13,584 bases of DNA from Pseudopedobacter sp040392825 (GTDB lineage: Bacteria > Bacteroidota > Bacteroidia > Sphingobacteriales > Sphingobacteriaceae), in the NCBI RefSeq assembly GCF_040392825.1, contig NZ_JBEBVH010000094.1:1-13584 (forward strand). Direction: 5' to 3'. Position numbers and translations under genes: made by a program. Under the pieces are notes generated by a model. That model saw only the letters and a program-made list of their open reading frames with translations. It did no database searches and was not told where the DNA came from. This document shows positions 7,386-13,584 of the stretch, piece by piece; the first letter of the stretch is position 1; the number at the start of each line of letters is the position of its first letter.

Positions 7386-7459
7386 TATCATTATGATAGT
7401 TTTTAGAAGTAATTTGTTAATATTATTCATATAATTGCCAGGGCAAACAGCTAGTTTTA

Positions 7460-7476
7460 TTAATTGAACCAATTAA
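7460..7476. promoter_or_regulatory. 7-3-7 inverted repeat upstream of the outer membrane barrel gene
   Basis: TTAATTG-AAC-CAATTAA is a perfect inverted repeat whose right arm ends 18 bases before the ATG at 7495. It could be an operator or a small 5'-leader hairpin near the start codon. It is A+T-rich, so chance is not excluded. Confidence 0.3.
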
Positions 7477-7494
7477 GTTTTTGAAATTTAAATC

Positions 7495-9942
7495 ATGAAA
7501 AAATACGTTTTTCTAATTTTCTTTTTATTGTTTGGTCTTACCGTATTTGCTCAGACCAACAAAGAAGTAGGAAACGTAAGTGGTTCAGTAAAGGATGAAG
7601 CTACTGGTGAAGTTATAGATTTTGCTGGTGTTAGCATTTACAAAATAGAAAGTGAAAATGCTGTCAAAAATTTCATGACAGATATAGAAGGGAAATTTAG
7701 TTTTAATGATTTACCGTACGGTACATATAAAATCAAAGCTTCTTTCATGGGTTATCAGGCCAAGACGATCGAAGAAATTGTTATAAATGCGGATAATTCA
7801 GATGCTAAAGTTGATATTAAATTAACCCCCAACACGGCTACAGTATTAGAAGAAGTTGTTGTAAAAGCATCAAAACCTGTGGTGGAATTTGGTGCAGATA
7901 CTATTACTTTCAATGTAGACCAAAGTGTCTATGCAGAAGGAAGTACCGCTACTGATTTACTCCGTACTGTTCCAATGGTAACTGTAGACCCGGATGGAAA
8001 GCCAACTATTGCCGGAAAAGTAAATACCCGTGTATTTATAGACGGGAAGCCATCTGATTATACGTCCGAAACTTTAATAGATCTGTTAACTGTATTACCG
8101 TCTGAGGCTATACAGAAAATAGAAGTTATCACTAATCCCGAAGCCAGATACTCTGCTGACGGAGATGGTATTATAAATATCGTATTGAAGAAAGGATACA
8201 GTTTAGGTTTAAGTAGCGGATTATCTTATACAATGGGAACGCTGGGTAATTATAATGGGACCGGCTATGCTGCTTTCAGCAATAAGAAAATTACGGTTAA
8301 TGGTAGTTATAGCTTTAGGCATAATCCTTCTATAAGTGGTTCGGATTTGAACAGAACCAATTACAATGCTGCCTCTAATGTTTCCTCGTATATGAACCAG
8401 AATAGTTATGCGAGGAATGAAAATAATAGTCATAATGCCAGGGCATCAATAAATTGGGATATAACACCTTTGCAAAACTTAAGAAGTTCGATAAACTTAA
8501 ATACCAGCGATGGTTTAGGTAACTCTTCGTTAGATGACTATCGTCTTAATGCATCGCAGGTTCAAACCCAATTTATTGACCAGGGAATTTTAACTAATAG
8601 CTCTGCGAATTCTTTAACATTCAATGCAGATTATACACTTAGATTTAAAAGAAAAAAAGGTCAGAGCTTGTCTGCAGGGCTAACATTTTTTAATAACGGG
8701 TCTTTCAGAGATCGCGACCTTACCAGAGAATATTTCAGAAGCAATGGCACAAAATCTAATGAGAACAGTCAGTATAGATCTAATGACATCAATACAAACC
8801 GTTTCGAATTAAATGTTGACTATACAAGAAATTTAACAAAATTTGCTACACTTTCTCTGGGATCTCAGCTGACGTTAGGGAATAATATAAATGATCAATA
8901 TGTTACAGGATTTGATTTTGCGAATAATATAGATACATTATCCAGATTGACAAATGAATTTGGTTATCGGGAAAATGTTTACGCTTTTTACGGTAGCTAT
9001 AGAGTAAGAACAAAATCCAGATGGACATTTAGAACTGGTGTAAGATCTGAAATTACAGATATAAATTTTACTCAAACAGCGGTGTCGTCAGTAGACCCCA
9101 GACCTTATCATAATCTTTTCCCTAATATTTCTATTAATAAATCTTATAAGAAAAAATACAATTTTGGATTGAGTTATAGTATGCGGATAGCCAGGCCACG
9201 AGAATATGCTCTGAATCCCTTAATAGATGATACTAACCAGTCTAATGTTAGCTTTGGAAATCCGGGTTTAAAACCATCTTATACTCATCAGTTTCAGTTA
9301 AGTTTTGGAACTGCCGGTACCAAATGGTCGTTCACCCCACGTTTAAATTATACTACTACAGATAAAATTATAGAAAGGTTCAGAATTTCTACTGATAGTG
9401 TAACTTACGAAAATCTGGGAAGTAACCAGGCATTAACATTAAGCTTATTTGGTAATTACAGGCTTGGAAAAATGATTACGCTAACCGGTGGCTATACTGT
9501 AAGCAGACGATCTTATCAGTCCAAGTCGGCTTTACAAAAGCCATCAAGTGGTTACAGCCAGCGCGGAAATATGACTGTTTTTGGTCAGCTACCTTACTCG
9601 GTAACTTTAGAAGGCCAATTAAATTACTATACAAATGCATTAGCACAGGGTAAGAATTCAGCTTCTCTTACCACTAACTTTGGATTCAGAAAAACATTCT
9701 TCCGCAATAAGTTAAGCGCCAGGTTTGCAGTTTCCGACCCATTCGCAGATCGAAATTTCTTTGAGTCTTCAGATGTATTAACCAATACTGGTGGAAGGTA
9801 TTATCAGGAAAGAAACGTTCTTTCAAAAACTAAAAATTATACCTTTACCGTAGGCTATAGATTCATGAATAATAAAAAGCAGAAAGCTAAAGAAGATGTT
9901 AAAAAAGTATTGACCAATGAGGTTAGTCCTGCTACTAAATAG
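7495..9942 (+). CDS. TonB-receptor-like outer membrane beta-barrel protein with carboxypeptidase-regulatory N-domain
   Basis: Predicted 815-residue outer membrane protein. It has a Sec signal with cleavage after FAQ-type residues 18-20, then a carboxypeptidase D regulatory-like beta-sandwich (about 28-110, with GSVKDEATGEVIDFAGVSIY and PYGTYKI). A TonB plug-like segment follows (about 115-235: EEVVVKA, then TATDLLRTVPMV, VFIDGKP, IEVITNPEARY, GIINIVLKKG), and finally a long barrel rich in aromatic, Asn and Ser strands. The pattern fits the OMP_b-brl_3 group of Bacteroidota receptor-like proteins rather than SusC: SusC proteins are usually about 1000 residues and sit next to a SusD lipoprotein, absent here. 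The barrel strand ending FTVGYRF near residue 791 is followed by a basic tail of about 25 residues, so the usual C-terminal aromatic residue is not terminal. Ligand unknown; it may take up the locus substrate. Confidence 0.88.
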   Translation: MKKYVFLIFFLLFGLTVFAQTNKEVGNVSGSVKDEATGEVIDFAGVSIYKIESENAVKNFMTDIEGKFSFNDLPYGTYKIKASFMGYQAKTIEEIVINADNSDAKVDIKLTPNTATVLEEVVVKASKPVVEFGADTITFNVDQSVYAEGSTATDLLRTVPMVTVDPDGKPTIAGKVNTRVFIDGKPSDYTSETLIDLLTVLPSEAIQKIEVITNPEARYSADGDGIINIVLKKGYSLGLSSGLSYTMGTLGNYNGTGYAAFSNKKITVNGSYSFRHNPSISGSDLNRTNYNAASNVSSYMNQNSYARNENNSHNARASINWDITPLQNLRSSINLNTSDGLGNSSLDDYRLNASQVQTQFIDQGILTNSSANSLTFNADYTLRFKRKKGQSLSAGLTFFNNGSFRDRDLTREYFRSNGTKSNENSQYRSNDINTNRFELNVDYTRNLTKFATLSLGSQLTLGNNINDQYVTGFDFANNIDTLSRLTNEFGYRENVYAFYGSYRVRTKSRWTFRTGVRSEITDINFTQTAVSSVDPRPYHNLFPNISINKSYKKKYNFGLSYSMRIARPREYALNPLIDDTNQSNVSFGNPGLKPSYTHQFQLSFGTAGTKWSFTPRLNYTTTDKIIERFRISTDSVTYENLGSNQALTLSLFGNYRLGKMITLTGGYTVSRRSYQSKSALQKPSSGYSQRGNMTVFGQLPYSVTLEGQLNYYTNALAQGKNSASLTTNFGFRKTFFRNKLSARFAVSDPFADRNFFESSDVLTNTGGRYYQERNVLSKTKNYTFTVGYRFMNNKKQKAKEDVKKVLTNEVSPATK

Positions 9943-10052
9943 TTTACTAAGTTTATTAGTCGTTAGTTGAAATAGTTCATTGGCGTACGCATGTTGTTTT
10001 AGTCTACACTATGCCTAACTTTAAACTTTCGCTTCTTTAGTTTCAAATCTAA

Positions 10053-10910
10053 CTAATAACTTTGCCTTTTATACTTCAATGGTGTCTTTCCTGTTATCAG
10101 CTTAAAATGTCTGTTAAAGTTTGAAAGATTCATGAAACCGCTTTCAAAAGAAATAACACCAATATTAAGATCAGTCTCTTTTAATAATTTGCATGCATGA
10201 CTTACTCGCACTTCCAGTAAAAATTGCGAATAACGCTTTTTTGTTCTAGACTTAAAATAACGGCAAAAGGCGTTAGGAGCAAGGTGTATAACATCTGCTA
10301 TTTCTTTTAAAGTTATTTCTCTATGGAAGTTATTAAGAGTATAATGGTAAATCCGGTTGAGTCGGTTTTCATCCTGTTTATTTAAAAAAAGTTTTAAGGT
10401 ATGTCCAGATATAGATTGATATTCTCCATTCTCAGCAAGAATATTTAAAATTTCCAATAAGCTGATCAAACGTTGAGTTTTTTTCTTAAAACTAATGGAC
10501 TTCAATATAGCAATTACGCTCTCTTTAGTACTCCCTGAAATATTCAGGCCTAAATTTGATTTTTCCAGCAAGTGAATTATTTCTTTATTTTCCGGTAATT
10601 GGAGAAACGATTCAAGAATGTCACGTGTAAAGTGAATGGTAGTAGTCTCTGTAATTTGCATATTTTCAAAGGAGGTCTCTTCGTCACTTCTGAGCATATG
10701 CGGAACGTTGGATCCAATGAGAATAAGATCATTCTTTTTAATATTTATAATCCCGTCGCCAATTAAAGCCGTTCCGTTTCCATCAACAATATATACAAGT
10801 TCAATTTCCGGATGATAATGCCATTGGTTATAAAATTTTTTAGAAATATCTGTTTTGATACTAAAGGATTGGTCTACCGGAAGAGGTATCTTCTCTAAAA
10901 ATGCTTTCAT
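10053..10910 (-). CDS. AraC-family transcriptional regulator with cupin sensor domain
   Basis: Predicted 285-residue cytoplasmic transcription factor. The N-terminal half is an AraC-type cupin: HYHPE (His31, His33, Glu35), VDGNGTALIGD, and the NDLILIGSNVPH turn ending in His71. This domain usually binds a sugar or related effector. Residues 184-285 form the double helix-turn-helix domain: ITLKEIADVIHLAPNAFCRYFK is the first helix-turn-helix, and the second reads NIGVISFESGF...NFNRHFK, closing with the family motif GKTPLKYKR. It is convergent with the outer membrane barrel gene and divergent from PEP synthase. Regulators of this kind commonly control a neighbouring sugar locus, so it may govern the genes to its left; that is inference. 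The start ATG at 10910 gives the expected length with no spare N-terminal sequence. Confidence 0.93.
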   Translation of the reverse strand: MKAFLEKIPLPVDQSFSIKTDISKKFYNQWHYHPEIELVYIVDGNGTALIGDGIINIKKNDLILIGSNVPHMLRSDEETSFENMQITETTTIHFTRDILESFLQLPENKEIIHLLEKSNLGLNISGSTKESVIAILKSISFKKKTQRLISLLEILNILAENGEYQSISGHTLKLFLNKQDENRLNRIYHYTLNNFHREITLKEIADVIHLAPNAFCRYFKSRTKKRYSQFLLEVRVSHACKLLKETDLNIGVISFESGFMNLSNFNRHFKLITGKTPLKYKRQSY

Positions 10911-11037
10911 TATTAAAATAACATAATTATTGCAATTATACGTTAAAATAGGTTAAGATAGTATTATAATATGTTACTATTGTTGTTTTTAAGCAAAAGA
11001 TTTAATTAGACCTTAGTAATCAACTTATAAGACTTAG
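10911..11037. promoter_or_regulatory. Divergent promoter region between AraC regulator and PEP synthase
   Basis: This A+T-rich 127-base gap must hold promoters for both flanking genes. It contains two inverted repeats: ATAATT-ATTGC-AATTAT (10923-10939), and ATAGTA/TACTAT (arms 10958-10963 and 10975-10980) with the 10-bp palindrome TATTATAATA inside it (10962-10971). TACTATTG at 10975-10982 is one mismatch from the Bacteroidota -7 consensus TAnnTTTG in the PEP synthase direction. No good -33 element was found, and A+T content makes chance dyads likely. Confidence 0.35.
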
Positions 11038-13506
11038 ATGAGAGAGCAACAATACTTATTGAAATTGGATGAAGTCGATATCAACGATATTGCAATTGCT
11101 GGCGGGAAAAATGCATCGCTCGGAGAGATGATGAAGAACCTAAGTTCATTAGGAATTAGAATTCCAGATGGTTTTATTGTTACTGTTAATGGTTACATTA
11201 ATTTTTTGGAGTATAATGGTTTAGATAAATTTATTGCCAATACTTTAGAAGATGTCGATTCGGATGATTTAGGTGTTTTAAAGAAAACCAGTATTGCCAT
11301 TAGAAATAAAATTGAAGGAGGAAGCTTTCCTTATGTTTTAAAAAAGCAAATTCAGGAGCAATATGAGGCTTTATCCAGAAATTACGGTGTGGATAATGCC
11401 GATGTTGCTGTACGTTCATCTGCTACGGCGGAAGATTTGCCCAATGCTTCTTTTGCAGGTCAGCAAGATACCTTTTTAAATGTTTCCGGTGTTGATGATA
11501 TTTTGAAAGCAATAAGATCTTGTTTTGCTTCTTTATATACAGAAAGAGCTATAAGTTACAGAAAAAGTTTTGGTTTTGACAAAGAGCAAATTAAACTATC
11601 TGTTTGCATTCAGAAAATGGTTAGATCTGATATAGGAGCTTCGGGTGTTGCTTTTTCATTAGATACAGAAAGTGGTTTTAAAGATGTAGTTGTCATAAAC
11701 GGAACTCTCGGGCTGGGAGAGATGCTTGTGCAGGGAGCGGTCTCACCAGATGAATTTTTAGTATTTAAAACCACTCTGGAGAAAGGTTTTAATGCCATAA
11801 TTGAAAAGAAAATTGGTAATAAAGACCAAAAAATGGTTTATAGCAAGACTCCGGGAAAAAAAGTGAAAGTCGTAAAAACAACATCTAAAGAAGCTAAATC
11901 GAATTGTTTATCAGAAAAAAAAGTTATTCAGTTAGCCAAATGGGTAGTAGAAATAGAGAAATATTACTCAAATGTAAGAAAATATTGGTGTCCAATGGAT
12001 GTAGAATGGGCATTGGATGGGGAAAGCGGCGAGCTTTTTATTGTACAAGCAAGACCGGAAACTATTCATTCCAGGAAGCAGACGAATAAGGTTGTTTCTT
12101 ATACAATAGCGAAAAGTGAGAAGAAAGAGCCTGTATTAAACGGAATTGCTGTTGGAGATAAAGTTGGAACAGGAAGAGTTGTCGTTGTTAACTCTATTCA
12201 TGATGATATTAGTAAATTAAATTTTAATCGGGGAGATGTATTGTTGGCCGAAATGACAGATCCTGATTGGGAACCTTTAATGAAACAAGCATCTGCAATT
12301 ATTACAGAAAAAGGCGGAAGGACTTGTCATGCAGCAATTGTAGCCAGAGAGCTGGGGGTACCTGCGGTAGTTGGTTGTAATCAGGCGAGAGATATTCTTA
12401 AAGAAAACGATGAAGTTACCGTTTCGTGTGCAGAAGGCGATATAGGAGTGATTTATAAAGGTATTCTACAGGTAGAAAAATCGGAAATAGATTTAGATAG
12501 TCTATCTAAAACTATTACACCAGTAATGCTTAATATTGCTTCTCCGGATGTTGCTTTCCAATACGCTACTCTGCCTCATCAAGGTATCGGTCTGGCAAGA
12601 TTAGAATTTATTATCAATAACTATATTAAGATTCATCCCTTAGCGTTATTGAACAAAAATTCATTACAGGATGAACAGTTGAAGCAGGAGATCGAATCGC
12701 TTATTGTAAATTATAAAAGTCCCGAATCTTATTTCGTAGATAAACTTTCTTATGGAATAGCGAAAATTGCAGCTTCTTCGTATCCTAAGAAAGTGATAGT
12801 AAGGTTTTCCGATTTTAAAAGCAATGAATATGCGAATCTGGCCGGAGGAAAATATTTCGAACCGAAAGAAGAAAATCCAATGATAGGATGGAGGGGCGCA
12901 TCACGATATTATTCTGAAGTTTATAAAGAAGCATTTGGTTTGGAATGTAAAGCAATAAAAAATGTTAGGGATAAATTGGGTTTAGATAATGTAATTGTGA
13001 TGATTCCGTTCTGCCGCACTGTAGAGGAGCTAAAAAAAGTATATGCAGTAATGCTCAAAAATGGATTGAAGAGAAAGGAAAATAATCTTCAGGTTTATCT
13101 AATGGCAGAGTTACCTTCTAATTTTATTATGGCAGAAGAATTTGCCGAGTATGTAGACGGATTCTCTATCGGTTCTAATGATTTAACACAATTGGTTTTG
13201 GGGCTGGATAGAGATTCCTCTCAGGTTGCACATTTATACGATGAGAGAAATTATGCTATAAAAAAAATGATCAGAATGCTTTTGGATGCTACCGAAGACA
13301 AAGATGTAAAAATAGGAATATGCGGTCAGGCACCTTCCGATTTTCCCGACTTCGCGCAGTTTTTGGTTAAAGAAGGTATAGATAGTATCTCTGTTACTCC
13401 AGACTCATTTGCCAAAACCGTAACAGCAATAGAGAAAATCGAAAAGAAATACAAGAAAAAGCCTTTTACGGTAGTACAAAATATGTCAGCGTTCAGACTT
13501 CGGTAA
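11038..13506 (+). CDS. ppsA: Phosphoenolpyruvate synthase (pyruvate, water dikinase)
   Basis: Converts pyruvate + ATP + water to PEP + AMP + phosphate, the entry step of gluconeogenesis from pyruvate, in the cytoplasm. The 822 residues, slightly longer than the roughly 790 of E. coli PpsA, carry the full three-domain order. The N-terminal ATP-grasp-like domain has GGKNASLGEM (22-31) and VRSSATAEDLPNASFAGQQ (from residue 125). The central phosphohistidine domain has GGRTCHAAIVARELGVPAVVG with catalytic His431. The C-terminal PEP/pyruvate barrel has GIGLARLEFI, GWRGASRY, MAELPSN and GSNDLTQL, and GICGQAPSD contains the catalytic Cys762. The GGRTCHA and CGQAPSD motifs distinguish it from pyruvate phosphate dikinase. 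All key residues seen are intact. It has its own upstream region and terminator, so it is probably monocistronic. Its relation to the neighbouring sugar locus is probably only positional. Confidence 0.97.
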   Translation: MREQQYLLKLDEVDINDIAIAGGKNASLGEMMKNLSSLGIRIPDGFIVTVNGYINFLEYNGLDKFIANTLEDVDSDDLGVLKKTSIAIRNKIEGGSFPYVLKKQIQEQYEALSRNYGVDNADVAVRSSATAEDLPNASFAGQQDTFLNVSGVDDILKAIRSCFASLYTERAISYRKSFGFDKEQIKLSVCIQKMVRSDIGASGVAFSLDTESGFKDVVVINGTLGLGEMLVQGAVSPDEFLVFKTTLEKGFNAIIEKKIGNKDQKMVYSKTPGKKVKVVKTTSKEAKSNCLSEKKVIQLAKWVVEIEKYYSNVRKYWCPMDVEWALDGESGELFIVQARPETIHSRKQTNKVVSYTIAKSEKKEPVLNGIAVGDKVGTGRVVVVNSIHDDISKLNFNRGDVLLAEMTDPDWEPLMKQASAIITEKGGRTCHAAIVARELGVPAVVGCNQARDILKENDEVTVSCAEGDIGVIYKGILQVEKSEIDLDSLSKTITPVMLNIASPDVAFQYATLPHQGIGLARLEFIINNYIKIHPLALLNKNSLQDEQLKQEIESLIVNYKSPESYFVDKLSYGIAKIAASSYPKKVIVRFSDFKSNEYANLAGGKYFEPKEENPMIGWRGASRYYSEVYKEAFGLECKAIKNVRDKLGLDNVIVMIPFCRTVEELKKVYAVMLKNGLKRKENNLQVYLMAELPSNFIMAEEFAEYVDGFSIGSNDLTQLVLGLDRDSSQVAHLYDERNYAIKKMIRMLLDATEDKDVKIGICGQAPSDFPDFAQFLVKEGIDSISVTPDSFAKTVTAIEKIEKKYKKKPFTVVQNMSAFRLR

Positions 13507-13532
13507 TTCTAATCAATTAATTTTTATGCGGG

Positions 13533-13562
13533 CCTTTGGGAGTTATTTCCAAAGGTTTTTTT
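13533..13562 (+). terminator. Intrinsic terminator after PEP synthase
   Basis: CCTTTGG (13533-13539) and CCAAAGG (13549-13555) form a 7-bp stem with a 9-base loop, followed directly by a run of seven T. It begins 27 bases after the ppsA stop, in the correct orientation. Confidence 0.88.
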
Positions 13563-13584
13563 ATGCTAATTTTTGTGAGACAGA

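Noticed and set aside
7386..7404. Terminator after the lipoprotein gene (TATCAT-T-ATGATA followed by T-run)
   Set aside because: The dyad leaves only about four A/T-rich pairs once a loop is allowed, too weak to call despite the following T-run of five.
7495..9942. SusC-type transporter of a polysaccharide utilisation locus
   Set aside because: The protein is too short, the barrel type differs, and no SusD gene or glycoside hydrolase is present in the window.
9943..10052. Bidirectional terminator between the convergent barrel and AraC genes
   Set aside because: Only a 6-bp A/T-rich dyad (TTAGTT/AACTAA at 10037-10056) was found, with an 8-base loop and no supporting T-run.
11038..13506. Pyruvate phosphate dikinase
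   Set aside because: The phosphohistidine motif GGRTCHA and the CGQAPSD motif, plus the length of 822 residues, fit PEP synthase instead.

Overview
The window looks like a chromosomal segment from a Bacteroidota bacterium, most likely a Pedobacter/Sphingobacterium-type member of the Sphingobacteriia. This is inferred from the visibly A+T-rich DNA, A-rich start regions without clear Shine-Dalgarno sequences, Tat-exported Gfo/Idh/MocA oxidoreductases, an FHS-family sugar permease and a beta-barrel outer membrane protein with a carboxypeptidase-regulatory-like N-terminal domain. No rRNA, tRNA, CRISPR array, insertion sequence or phage gene was seen.

Layout. Bases 1-4883 hold four genes on the + strand: a 5'-truncated Gfo/Idh/MocA oxidoreductase, then two Tat-signal Gfo/Idh/MocA oxidoreductases and an FucP/GluP-like sugar:H+ symporter. 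The last three are packed with gaps of 7 and 17 bases and read as one operon. The 119-base gap before the first Tat protein carries a group of perfect palindromes. A 12-bp hairpin with a TTCG loop (4922-4949) closes this block. A second + strand group follows: a secreted alpha/beta hydrolase (5040-5906), a lipoprotein Gfo/Idh/MocA protein of the 'putative oxidoreductase C-terminal domain' type (6006-7385) and an outer membrane beta-barrel protein (7495-9942). Next comes a minus-strand AraC-family regulator (10053-10910), convergent with the barrel gene. It is divergent from a phosphoenolpyruvate synthase gene (11038-13506), which ends in a clear intrinsic terminator (13533-13562).

How it may work together. 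Four members of one NAD(P)-dependent sugar-oxidoreductase superfamily, at least three with export signals, lie beside a sugar importer, an exported esterase-like hydrolase, an outer membrane barrel and an AraC regulator with a sugar-sensor-type cupin domain. The most economical reading is a carbohydrate (or acylated or oxidised sugar) processing locus: de-acylation and redox chemistry in the cell envelope, import of the product by the symporter, and regulation by the AraC protein. It is not a classical polysaccharide utilisation locus, because no SusC/SusD pair and no recognisable glycoside hydrolase lies in the window. PEP synthase is probably an independent housekeeping gene of gluconeogenesis. 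Substrate identity cannot be read from the sequence.
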